This document shows, one piece after another, positions 1 through 7,374 of a DNA stretch of 17,542 nucleotides. The notes beneath the pieces were generated by a model that ran no database searches, was not told where the DNA came from, and saw only the letters and a program-made list of their open reading frames with translations. Position 1 is the stretch's first letter. Each line of letters starts with the position of its first letter. The DNA comes from JAMIFN01 sp964608575. GTDB taxonomy: Bacteria; Pseudomonadota; Gammaproteobacteria; Burkholderiales; Burkholderiaceae_C. The translations under genes and the position numbers were made by a program. The stretch lies in assembly GCA_964608575.1 (NCBI GenBank), contig CAZSPW010000034.1, forward strand, positions 1 through 17,542. The letters run 5' to 3'.

Positions 1-755
1 TGTATCCAACGAAAGCTGAGGTTAAAGCGCGAGCCTGTGGCGCGTTTGCGCGCAGGCACCGCGTGTTGCCAGCACTGTTGCAAATCACCTGCCATGATGA
101 GCAAAGAGCCTGAGACCAGCGGGATGCAGAGTTTTTGCTGGTGATCGTCGTTGCGGCGCAGCACAAAATCGCGGGTGTGGCCCAGGCTTAGGGAGGCAAT
201 GGTGGGGCGGCGGCCCAATTCGGGCTCGTCATCGGCGTGCCAGCCCATGCGGTCTAGGCCGTCGCGGTACCAATTGAGCAAGACACCGTTAAAGGCTGTG
301 CCGCTGGCGGCCTCTACCCTGTTTTTGATGTAGCGCAGGCCCCGATTCCAAGGCCGCGGCTGCGAGTGGATGCCTGCGTAACCGTAACTGGCGCCTGGGT
401 CGCCGTACCAGGCTGTCCAGCGCGGCAGGGCTTGGGTTTTGCCGTAGATGCGGATGTGGTCTTGTTGCCAGTGCAGGTGGCGGAAGGGGATTTGCGCCAG
501 GCTTTGGGCATCTAGGCTTTTCCAATCCATTTGTTGCCAGTCGCCACCATGGAACTCTTGCAAATAGGCGATGCAGCGGGCGCAGAGGGCAGGGTTAAAA
601 AATGCAGGGATGTAGTGCAACTGCCCGCCTGGCACTTGGATGAGCCAGCCCTGTTGTGCGCTGTCATATTGCGCCGCGTAGCCAGGCAGTGGGGGCAGGC
701 TAAAAGGCGGGTGAATGAAGGGCGGGGGCAGGTGGCCAAATAAATCAGGGTGCAT
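1..755 (-). CDS. AlkB-like 2-oxoglutarate/Fe(II) dioxygenase (3' end outside window)
   Basis: Reading the minus strand from an ATG at 755-753 gives an open frame of 251 codons that is still open at the left edge. It matches the AlkB family of oxidative dealkylation dioxygenases, which repair alkylated bases using Fe(II), 2-oxoglutarate and O2. Visible family features are the substrate-lid region TAWYGDPG...YGYAG, the NGVLLNWYRDG segment, the iron ligands HAD (His173, Asp175) and QHAVP (His231), and the arginine-containing end RFNLSFRW, where 2-oxoglutarate binds. The first 50 residues are Pro-rich and not diagnostic. The in-frame stop upstream of the start is the stop codon of the DUF445 gene (786-788), so the two genes share a frame, are 30 bp apart and are probably co-transcribed. 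No good Shine-Dalgarno is visible. I do not name a subfamily (AlkB itself versus the ALKBH2/3-like bacterial groups); the WYxDG and YGDxGxxYxYAG style points to the ALKBH2/3-like type. Confidence 0.88.
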   Translation of the reverse strand, partial: MHPDLFGHLPPPFIHPPFSLPPLPGYAAQYDSAQQGWLIQVPGGQLHYIPAFFNPALCARCIAYLQEFHGGDWQQMDWKSLDAQSLAQIPFRHLHWQQDHIRIYGKTQALPRWTAWYGDPGASYGYAGIHSQPRPWNRGLRYIKNRVEAASGTAFNGVLLNWYRDGLDRMGWHADDEPELGRRPTIASLSLGHTRDFVLRRNDDHQQKLCIPLVSGSLLIMAGDLQQCWQHAVPARKRATGSRFNLSFRWI

Positions 756-785
756 GGGCGCGCTGGGGCTTAGTGGCCTGATGGT

Positions 786-2087
786 TTAGCGCGCGATTAG
801 CTGCGGCAGCGCCGCTGCGGCAGCTTGCCATGTTGCTGCCAATAGGCTCAAGCCCCACAAAGCCAAACCTATCAGCCCACCCAATAGCGTGCCGTTGATG
901 CGTATGCTTTGCAATTGGCTGCCTACTTGTGTTTCGATTTGCGCGACCATCCGCTCGCTATCCCAATTGCCCAAGGTGCGGCTGATGTGGGCTTGCAAAA
1001 ATGCGCCAATATCGGGCGCAAGGTTGAGGATGGCGTTTTCCAAGCGGGCATTGAGACTGGCGCGCAAGCTGGCATCGGCTTGCAAAGTCTGGGCCAGCCA
1101 TAGGCCTGCGTTTTCTAGTTGCAGGCGAATGCGGGAATGGTCATGTTGCAAATCGGCCAGCAGCCAAGTGCGCAAATCGCCTGCCATGCCGCGCACCAAG
1201 TCGTGCAGCTCTTGGTTTTGCGCTAAATCGTTTTGAAATTGCACTAGGCGTTGTTGCCAAACAGACGAGGTGGGGATGTCTTGGCGCAGGCGTTGCAAGT
1301 TGCTGTGGATTTCTTGGCGTACAAAGTGCGCGGGGTCGTTTTGTATATTGGTAAAAAAGTCTTGCAGCAATTTGGTCAGCAGGTCTGCGCCTTTATGGCC
1401 GAGCTTTTCAGTAGGCAGCACTACTTGCAGCTTGGGGTATTCGCGCTGTAACCACTGCGTTAAGGCCTGGGCAAAATGGCCATGAACGGCCGGTTGTGCG
1501 AGGTAGGCGGCCAGGTGGGTGAGGGTGTCGTCGAGCAGTTGCTGATGGCGGCCTTGGCGCATCAGGCTGGCGAGCAAATTGCCGAGCGCGCCGCGCATAT
1601 CCATTTGCCCAAAAGCGTGTTGTACGCCGCGCAGCAGCAGGCGCTGGATGGGTGCGTCGTCTAGGCTGTGCACCAGGCCGCGCAGGGCTTGCTGGATGTG
1701 GCTGCCGAGTTGTTTGCGCTGCGCATCAGCGCCTAGCCAAGCGGCGGCAATGGCGGCCATGTCGCGCTCTTGCAGCAGGGTTTGCAGGGCTTGGCGATCA
1801 AAGAAATGCTGGCGCACAAATTGCCCCAGGTTGTTGGCAATGCGGCTTTGTTGGCGGCGCAAGATATCGGTTTCGCGGCTGATGAAGGGTATGGGGATGC
1901 GGCGAAACAGGGCCGAGACCGCAAACCAATCGGCCAGGCCGCCCACCAGTGCCGCTTCAGCACAGGCTTTGAGTGCGCCCTGCCACCACATGGGCGGCAA
2001 AAAAAGCGAGACGCAGAAAACCAAGCCCGCCCCCACGAGCCAGTAATGGGCACGGCGTTTGGCGGCGGCAAGGGCTAGGTTTTCCAT
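786..2087 (-). CDS. DUF445 family membrane protein (YjiN-like)
   Basis: The predicted protein has 433 residues and belongs to DUF445 (E. coli YjiN type), a family of inner-membrane-anchored proteins of unknown biochemical function. The N-terminal membrane segment spans about residues 15-35 and is followed by the family signature GGLADWFAVSALFRR (about 48-62) and PIPFI. A long, mainly helical, Gln- and Leu-rich body follows, with one C-terminal membrane segment (about 395-418), so both ends are anchored and the middle lies on one side of the membrane. I chose the ATG at 2087; a TTG one codon upstream (2090) is possible but less likely. No convincing Shine-Dalgarno is present: the bases just upstream belong to a dispersed repeat that starts 8 bp from the ATG. 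The gene lies 90 bp downstream of amgK and 30 bp upstream of the AlkB-like gene, all leftward. Function remains unknown. Confidence 0.9.
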   Translation of the reverse strand: MENLALAAAKRRAHYWLVGAGLVFCVSLFLPPMWWQGALKACAEAALVGGLADWFAVSALFRRIPIPFISRETDILRRQQSRIANNLGQFVRQHFFDRQALQTLLQERDMAAIAAAWLGADAQRKQLGSHIQQALRGLVHSLDDAPIQRLLLRGVQHAFGQMDMRGALGNLLASLMRQGRHQQLLDDTLTHLAAYLAQPAVHGHFAQALTQWLQREYPKLQVVLPTEKLGHKGADLLTKLLQDFFTNIQNDPAHFVRQEIHSNLQRLRQDIPTSSVWQQRLVQFQNDLAQNQELHDLVRGMAGDLRTWLLADLQHDHSRIRLQLENAGLWLAQTLQADASLRASLNARLENAILNLAPDIGAFLQAHISRTLGNWDSERMVAQIETQVGSQLQSIRINGTLLGGLIGLALWGLSLLAATWQAAAAALPQLIAR

Positions 2088-2095
2088 CAAAAAAA

Positions 2096-2126
2096 GGAGC
2101 TGCTCAGGCAGATTTGGCGGCCTAAA
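2096..2126 (+). repeat. Dispersed intergenic repeat, copy A
   Basis: This copy of a roughly 30-bp element recurs at 7317, 11911 and 13828. It reads AGCTGCTCAGGCAG followed directly by ATTTGGCGGCCTAAA, and carries a GG prefix that is shared with copy D. It sits between the amgK stop and the start of the DUF445 gene, inverted relative to those two genes. Two possible stem-loops are visible: CTGC-TCAG-GCAG, and TTTGG-CGGC-CTAAA (with one G-U pair). Confidence 0.85.
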
Positions 2127-2177
2127 AGCCCAAAAAGACTATTAAAAACCCCGCTCTGCAAAATCGCTTGAATGCGC

Positions 2178-3266
2178 CTATACGCGCCCAAAAGCATAGG
2201 CGTTTTGCTCGCTAATGCCCTCGATTTGGTCGATCAGGCGCAGCAGGGGTTTGAGTTCGATATAACGCGCACAAGTGTGGCGGATGTAGTGGATAAAGCG
2301 CGGTGCATCGGCTAGGTATTTGGCTTTGCCGTCGCGCAGGGTCAGGCGGGCGAAGATGCCAGCGACTTTGAGGTGGCGCTGCAGGCCCATCCATTCCACT
2401 GCGCGCCAGAATTCGCCAAAATCTTCGTGCACAGGCAAGCCCGCGGCGCGGGCAGCTTGCCAATAGCGCACCGTGACATCCAGTACAAAATCTTCAGGCC
2501 AAGAGATAAAAGCATCGCGCATCAGGCTGGCAATGTCATAAGTGATGGGGCCATAGACCGCGTCTTGAAAATCCAGCACACCCAAAGGCGCACCCGCGCG
2601 CAGCGGCAGCATCAAATTGCGCGGCATGAAGTCGCGGTGCACAAAGACGGGCGGCGCTTGCAGGACTTCGGCCACGATACGGTCAAACGCTTGCTGCAAT
2701 ACGGCTTGCTGTTTCTCGTCCAGCGTTTGCCCTTTGTGCTGGGCGATATACCAATCGGGAAAGAGTTGCAGCTCGCGCCGCAGCAGCGCCTCGTCATAAG
2801 GGGGCAGCACTTCGGCGCGGCTAGCCAGCTGCAATTGCACCAGCGCGTCTATGGCTTGCTGGAATAGGGGTAAGGCGGCAGCGGGCTGCTCGGGGTGCAG
2901 CGCCGTCATCATGGTGTGGTCGCCCAAATCGCTGAGCAACATAAAGCCCTGGGCTTGGTCCCAAGCCAAAATTTCAGGCACAGTCAGGCCCGCAGCACCA
3001 AAGAGGCGGGCAATGCGTACAAAAGGCTCGGAGTTTTCTTGCGCGGGCGGCGCATCCATGATGATGCGGCTGCCACCAGCGGCGCTGTCTATGCGTAAGT
3101 AACGCCGAAACGAGGCATCAGCAGAGGCGACGCGCAGGCTGTCTGGCAGCAGGCCATGTGTGGGCGCGATCGCCAGCAACCAAGTATGAAAAGCCGCTTG
3201 GCGCTGGGCATCTTGCCAAATCACAGGGGCGGCAGTTGGGGTGGTGGGGGCGGGGGCTAGGCTCAT
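2178..3266 (-). CDS. amgK: N-acetylmuramate/N-acetylglucosamine kinase (anomeric), APH-fold
   Basis: The predicted protein has 362 residues and an aminoglycoside-phosphotransferase-type kinase fold. The AmgK signature is clear: ASADASFRRYLR near the N-terminus, the catalytic loop VHRDFMPRNLM (His210, Asp212) and the metal-binding DFQDAVYGP (Asp232), followed by YDIASLMRDAFISWP. In the family, AmgK phosphorylates MurNAc and GlcNAc at C1; with MurU it recycles cell-wall sugars to UDP-MurNAc and bypasses the fosfomycin-sensitive route. Divergence from lptD-surA is the same neighbourhood seen for amgK in pseudomonads, which supports the name. The frame stays open upstream to 3566, but that would overlap lptD. 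The ATG at 3266 begins the protein a plausible distance before the conserved motif. The usual partner murU is not downstream; the DUF445 gene is there instead. Substrate specificity is inferred from family and context. Confidence 0.87.
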   Translation of the reverse strand: MSLAPAPTTPTAAPVIWQDAQRQAAFHTWLLAIAPTHGLLPDSLRVASADASFRRYLRIDSAAGGSRIIMDAPPAQENSEPFVRIARLFGAAGLTVPEILAWDQAQGFMLLSDLGDHTMMTALHPEQPAAALPLFQQAIDALVQLQLASRAEVLPPYDEALLRRELQLFPDWYIAQHKGQTLDEKQQAVLQQAFDRIVAEVLQAPPVFVHRDFMPRNLMLPLRAGAPLGVLDFQDAVYGPITYDIASLMRDAFISWPEDFVLDVTVRYWQAARAAGLPVHEDFGEFWRAVEWMGLQRHLKVAGIFARLTLRDGKAKYLADAPRFIHYIRHTCARYIELKPLLRLIDQIEGISEQNAYAFGRV

Positions 3267-3299
3267 GGATAATGCGCGGTGAAATAAAGCGTAATGCCT

Positions 3300-3326
3300 G
3301 CAGGGCGATGGCTGCCCATGCCCTGC
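3300..3326. promoter_or_regulatory. Strong inverted repeat in the amgK/lptD divergent spacer
   Basis: GCAGGGC (3300-3306) and GCCCTGC (3320-3326) are a perfect 7-bp inverted pair. Inside them ATGG (3308-3311) and CCAT (3316-3319) continue the pairing around a CTGC loop, leaving one bulged base (3307). The result is an 11-bp GC-rich stem placed 32 bp upstream of the lptD ATG and 33 bp upstream of the amgK ATG. It could be an operator for a dimeric regulator or a 5'-leader hairpin for either gene. I see no confident -35/-10 pair in this 92-bp spacer. Confidence 0.6.
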
Positions 3327-3358
3327 CAGCTTTGCTCGCGAGTTTAACGGTCTAGCCC

Positions 3359-5806
3359 ATGTCTTTTGCCTCTTTTCACACTTTGCGCCACGCCTTACGC
3401 CCCAGCCCTGCCGCTTGGGGCGTGTTTTTACTGTGTGCGCAATGGGGGCAAGGTGCGCAGGCGCAAGCGCCCAGTTTGACGGCACCCATGCAAGCGCAAG
3501 CTGAGGATGGTGAAGGCCGCATGGATTTGAAGCTGGATGTGAACCAACTGCGACATAACAGCGCAAACAAGGCGGCGCAAATGCTGCATTTGGAAGGCGA
3601 TAGCTTGGCTGGCGCTGTGGGCGAGAATGTGCTGCTTAAAGGCAATGCCCAATTGCGCAGCGACACGGCAATTGTGAAGGCCGATGTGCTGGAGTTTCGC
3701 CAAGAAGATAACCGCGCCCTAGCCCAAGGCCATGTGCGCATCTTCAAAGACGGGGATGTATTTGCAGGTGAGGAAGTGAATATCGACCCCGACACCATGC
3801 AAGGCTATATGACGCAGCCGAGCTACCAGTTTGCGCGCACTGGCGGGGGTGGCCGGGGCGAACGCATTGATTTCAAAAGCAAAACCGAGGCCACGCTGAC
3901 GCAGGCCAACTACACCACCTGTGTTTGCACGCCGCAAGACCCGCAAGGCAGCTCCTGCGCGAGTGACGGCAAGCCCGCATGGGAATTGCGCGCCGAGCGC
4001 GTCGATTTTGATCAAACCGCAGAAGCGGGCTTGGCCACCAATGTGCAATTGCGCTTTATGGATGTGCCGATTTTGGCCGCGCCTAAACTGAGTTTTCCGC
4101 TGACCGATAAGCGCAAAAGTGGCTTACTGCCGCCGTCTATCGCCCTGGATAGCAAAAGCGGCTTTGAATACACCCAGCCGATTTATTGGAACGCCGCACC
4201 CAATTTCGACGCGACCTTTGCCCCCAGTTTAAAAACCAAGCGCGGCTTAGCTATAGGGCAGGAATATCGCTACTTAAGCCCAACGCAAGAGGCCAAGCTA
4301 CAAGCCTCCATCATGCCTAGCGACCGCCTGCGCGGGCGCGATCGCTGGGGCTATGCAGGCACTTACGCGCAAAGTCTGCCCCTGCCGGTGCAGCGCAGCG
4401 CACGCGATAGCCTGCAGCTACAAGTGCAACTGCAACGCGTTAGCGACGGCAATTACTGGCGCGATTTCAACGATATAGCTGAGTTAGAGCAACGCATGTT
4501 GCCCAGTGATGCGCACTTGAGTTGGCATAGCGACAATTTCTACGCGCGGGTGCGCACCCTGAAGTGGCAAACCCAGCAAGTGGCTGAATCCATCATCGTG
4601 CCGCCCTACGACCGCTTGCCTGCCATCACCCTAGGCTGGGCCGCCGGTGGCGTTAGGGGTTTGAATTACCGCGTGGAGCTGGATCACACCAAGTTTTCAT
4701 CTGACCCCACGATGACGGGCCAACCCAACGCCAAGCGTGCCGTTGGTAAGGCGGAGCTGTCTTACGCTTTGCGTCGGCCAGGCTGGTTTATCGTGCCTAG
4801 TGCTAAATTGCAATGGCGCAATTACCAGTTTGATACGCCGCTGGCGAGTGGCGAACGCCACCGCAGCTTAAGTGTGCCTACCGTGAGCCTGGATACGGGC
4901 TTGGTGTTAGAGCGATCGGCTCAATTTTGGGGGCGTGACTTTATCCAAACCCTGGAGCCGCGCGCTTTCTACACCTATACCCCTTGGCGCGAACAAAACG
5001 ATTTACCCAATTACGACAGCGGGCAAAACGATTTCAATTTCAGCAGCATTTACCAAGACAACGCCTTTAACGGCGAAGACCGTATTGCCAATAACAATCT
5101 GCTGACCATAGGGGTGCAGTCGCGCCTGATCAGCCCGCAAGATGGCGGCGAGCTGCTGCGCCTGGCCTATGCCCAACGCTTGCGCTACACCGATCAGCGC
5201 ATCGTGCTGCCTGGTGGCGTGCCCGATACTGCGCGTTTTTCTGATATGTTGTTTGGCGCACAAGCGCAACTCGACCCGCGCTGGAGCGCAGATGGCGTGG
5301 TGCAATACAACCCCAAGCTTGAGCGTTCAGAGCGCGCCACCCTAGGGCTGCGCTATCACCCCAGCCCCTATCGCAGCGTTTCTGCCGCTTACCGCTATCA
5401 ATACGGGCAAAGCAAGCTGCTGGATGTCGGCTGGCAGTGGCCACTGGGCGCAGGCACCAAGGCGGCCGGCCCTTACGCACCAGGGCAAGGCTTGGGCGCC
5501 AATCGCTGGTATAGCGTAGGGCGCATCAATTACAGCTTGCCCGAGAGAAAAATCATCGATTCCCTGGTGGGTTTTGAGTACGATGGCGGCTGCTGGATAG
5601 GGCGCGTAGCACTGGAGCGCAGATCGAATACCGCAAGCCAATCGGGCAAGAAAATTTTGTTCCAACTGGAGTTTGTTGGCTTTTCCAGAATTGGCGCTAG
5701 TCCGCTGAAATCTTTGCAAGAGAATGTCCCGCGCTATCAATTGCTGCGCGAGCGCAGCGCGGATCAAGAGCGTCCTTTATTGAACTTTGAATCGGATCAA
5801 AACTGA
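3359..5806 (+). CDS. lptD: LPS-assembly outer-membrane protein LptD
   Basis: The predicted protein has 815 residues; E. coli LptD has 784. It forms, with LptE, the outer-membrane translocon that inserts lipopolysaccharide into the outer leaflet. A signal peptide is visible (hydrophobic AAWGVFLLCA, cleavage near residues 35-37 after AQA). An LptA/OstA-like periplasmic jellyroll follows (about 70-190, with LLKGNAQLRSDTAIVKAD...LAQGHVRIF), then the conserved entry to the barrel (about 230-270: LRFMDVPILAAPKLSFPLTDKRKSGLLPPS), and a long beta-barrel to the C-terminus. Mature-protein cysteines are C188, C190 and C200 in the jellyroll end and a single C745 near the C-terminus; E. coli has C31, C173 and the adjacent pair C724-C725. 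The start follows 92 bp of divergent spacer; no strong Shine-Dalgarno is visible. surA follows after 45 bp, the classic lptD-surA pair. Confidence 0.96.
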   Translation: MSFASFHTLRHALRPSPAAWGVFLLCAQWGQGAQAQAPSLTAPMQAQAEDGEGRMDLKLDVNQLRHNSANKAAQMLHLEGDSLAGAVGENVLLKGNAQLRSDTAIVKADVLEFRQEDNRALAQGHVRIFKDGDVFAGEEVNIDPDTMQGYMTQPSYQFARTGGGGRGERIDFKSKTEATLTQANYTTCVCTPQDPQGSSCASDGKPAWELRAERVDFDQTAEAGLATNVQLRFMDVPILAAPKLSFPLTDKRKSGLLPPSIALDSKSGFEYTQPIYWNAAPNFDATFAPSLKTKRGLAIGQEYRYLSPTQEAKLQASIMPSDRLRGRDRWGYAGTYAQSLPLPVQRSARDSLQLQVQLQRVSDGNYWRDFNDIAELEQRMLPSDAHLSWHSDNFYARVRTLKWQTQQVAESIIVPPYDRLPAITLGWAAGGVRGLNYRVELDHTKFSSDPTMTGQPNAKRAVGKAELSYALRRPGWFIVPSAKLQWRNYQFDTPLASGERHRSLSVPTVSLDTGLVLERSAQFWGRDFIQTLEPRAFYTYTPWREQNDLPNYDSGQNDFNFSSIYQDNAFNGEDRIANNNLLTIGVQSRLISPQDGGELLRLAYAQRLRYTDQRIVLPGGVPDTARFSDMLFGAQAQLDPRWSADGVVQYNPKLERSERATLGLRYHPSPYRSVSAAYRYQYGQSKLLDVGWQWPLGAGTKAAGPYAPGQGLGANRWYSVGRINYSLPERKIIDSLVGFEYDGGCWIGRVALERRSNTASQSGKKILFQLEFVGFSRIGASPLKSLQENVPRYQLLRERSADQERPLLNFESDQN

Positions 5807-5838
5807 ATACGGGCATTTGCCCACAGCAATAAGTGCAC

Positions 5839-5844
5839 AGGGAG
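5839..5844 (+). promoter_or_regulatory. Ribosome-binding site of surA
   Basis: AGGGAG lies 7 bp before the surA ATG at 5852. It is one of the few clear Shine-Dalgarno sequences in the window and fixes the start. A second ATG at 5848 is out of frame. Confidence 0.7.
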
Positions 5845-5851
5845 TTGATGT

Positions 5852-7306
5852 ATGCAATACCATTTTTACCGCCGTTTTTTAGCCACTGCCATAGCCGCCA
5901 GCCTGGGCTGCTTCGTAGCCAACGCGACTCACGCCGCCCCCGCCGCCCAACAGCGTGGTGTGCAAAAAAAAGCGGCTCCAGCTAAGGCCGCAGCCGCAAC
6001 CGCACCCGCGCGCCTGCAAAGCAGCACCACCCTAGCCGATTACGGCCAACGCAACCCTGAGCAGCAACACATCAGTGACTGGATCGTGGCGGTGGTCAAT
6101 AGCGAACCCATCACGCACCAGGAATTGCAAGCGCGTTTGGTGCGCATTGAATTGCAGTTGCAAAACGCTGGCCAGGCCTTGCCCGAGCGTGCCGAGCTAG
6201 CGCACCAGCTTTTGCAAAAAATGATAGACGACCGCGCCCAGGTACAAGAGGCCAAAGAAATCGGTATGCGCGTGGACGATGCCAGCGTGCAGCAGGCGCT
6301 GCAAAACATGGCTTCGCAAAACCAATTGACACAAGAGCAATTGCTGGCGCGTTTGCGCGCCGATGGCGTATCGATTTCCCAGCTGCGCAACGATTTACGC
6401 GATGAGCTGCTATTAGAGAAAATCCGTGAATACCAATTAGGGCAAATCAAAATCAGCGACAGCGAAGTCGATGCCTTTTTGGCTGCACAAAAAAAGGCTT
6501 TAGCTGAACCTGATAACGAACGCATCAATCTAGCGCAATTGCTGGTGGCCGTGCCCGAAGGCGCGAATGAAGCCAAGGTGGCCGAATTGCGCAAAAAAGC
6601 CGAGTCTTTAGCCGCGCGCGCGCAGCAAGAAGATTTTGCGATTTTGGTGAAATATTCCGATGCACAAAAGGCCAATGCAGGCGCGATGGGGCTGCGTCCC
6701 GTGGCTGAATACCCCGATATATTTGCCAAAGCAGCCAGCAAACTGCGCCCAGGCCAGATATCTGCGCCTATTCGTTCCGAAGCGGGCTTCCACATTCTGA
6801 AGCTGCTGGACCGCCAAAACGCCTCTTTAGCCGACACCGTGGTGCAAACCCTGGTGCGCCACATCATCATCAAACCTGCTGCGGGTGAAACCGAGCAGCA
6901 AGTCATTGCCCAACTGCGCCAAATCAAAGCCGATATCCAAAGTGGAAAAATCCGCTTTGAAGATGCTGCGGCCAAATACTCGCAAGACGGCTCTGCACTC
7001 AAAGGCGGCAGCCTGGGTTGGTCTGAGCCTGGGCAATTCGTGCCCGAATTTGAAAACGCCATGAATGCCTTGCCCGCAGGCCAAGTTTCCGAACCTATTG
7101 CCAGCCGTTTTGGCTTGCATTTAATTGAAGTGCAAAATCGTCAACGCGTGCGCGTCGATGCCAAACAACAGCGCGAACTGGCACGCCGCGCCTTGCAGCA
7201 AGAAAAAGGCGAGGAAAACTACAAAAACTGGGCCGAAGGTGTGCGCGCACGCGCATTCGTGGAATTACGCGCAGCACCTGAGGCAGCAGAAAAAGCCAAA
7301 ATTTGA
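5852..7306 (+). CDS. surA: Periplasmic chaperone / peptidyl-prolyl isomerase SurA
   Basis: The predicted protein has 484 residues, longer than the 428 of E. coli because of an Ala/Lys/Gln-rich stretch after the signal peptide. SurA escorts unfolded outer-membrane proteins, LptD included, to the BAM complex. In order: a signal peptide (about 1-28, ending ATHA), a low-complexity linker (about 29-70), a SurA N-terminal chaperone domain opening with DWIVAVVNSEPITHQEL (about 75-200), a first parvulin domain (about 222-325, INLAQLLVAVPEG...RSEAGFHILKLLDR), a second parvulin domain (about 335-432, VRHIIIKPAAGE...KGGSLGWSEPGQFVPEF...SRFGLHLIEV), and a C-terminal helix that folds back on the chaperone domain in known structures. 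The second parvulin domain keeps the H-I-I and GG-LGW...F-P-F pattern of active isomerases; the first looks degenerate (GAMGLRPVAEYP), as in many SurA proteins. A clear Shine-Dalgarno precedes the start. pdxA and rsmA, which follow surA in many relatives, are absent; birA follows instead. Confidence 0.95.
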   Translation: MQYHFYRRFLATAIAASLGCFVANATHAAPAAQQRGVQKKAAPAKAAAATAPARLQSSTTLADYGQRNPEQQHISDWIVAVVNSEPITHQELQARLVRIELQLQNAGQALPERAELAHQLLQKMIDDRAQVQEAKEIGMRVDDASVQQALQNMASQNQLTQEQLLARLRADGVSISQLRNDLRDELLLEKIREYQLGQIKISDSEVDAFLAAQKKALAEPDNERINLAQLLVAVPEGANEAKVAELRKKAESLAARAQQEDFAILVKYSDAQKANAGAMGLRPVAEYPDIFAKAASKLRPGQISAPIRSEAGFHILKLLDRQNASLADTVVQTLVRHIIIKPAAGETEQQVIAQLRQIKADIQSGKIRFEDAAAKYSQDGSALKGGSLGWSEPGQFVPEFENAMNALPAGQVSEPIASRFGLHLIEVQNRQRVRVDAKQQRELARRALQQEKGEENYKNWAEGVRARAFVELRAAPEAAEKAKI

Positions 7307-7316
7307 TATGTTTTTC

Positions 7317-7347
7317 ATAGCTGCCCAGGCAGATTTAACGGCCTAAA
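7317..7347 (+). repeat. Dispersed intergenic repeat, copy B
   Basis: ATAGCTGCCCAGGCAG followed directly by ATTTAACGGCCTAAA lies between surA (stop 7306) and birA (start 7375), in the same direction as both. CTGCC/GGCAG and ATTTA/TAAAT are inverted pairs. A second GCCTAAAT occurs 14 bp further on (7361-7368). Confidence 0.85.
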
Positions 7348-7374
7348 TCGCCAAAAATAAGCCTAAATATTCGT

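Noticed and set aside
786..2046. Several long open frames on the plus strand across the DUF445 gene
   Set aside because: They are Arg/Ala/Cys-rich antisense shadows with no family features, while the minus-strand frame gives a complete DUF445 protein.
3311..3355. Possible fifth, degenerate copy of the dispersed repeat upstream of lptD
   Set aside because: GCTGCCCA and TTTAACGGTCTAG resemble pieces of copy B but are about 20 bp too far apart; chance similarity is more likely.
3267..3566. Longer amgK starting at 3566
   Set aside because: The frame is open, but the extra residues would overlap the start of lptD and resemble no AmgK N-terminus. ATG 3266 fits the family.
6040..7062. A 340-codon open frame antisense to surA
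   Set aside because: Ser/Cys/Arg-rich composition typical of an antisense shadow; surA on the other strand is intact and has a clear ribosome-binding site.
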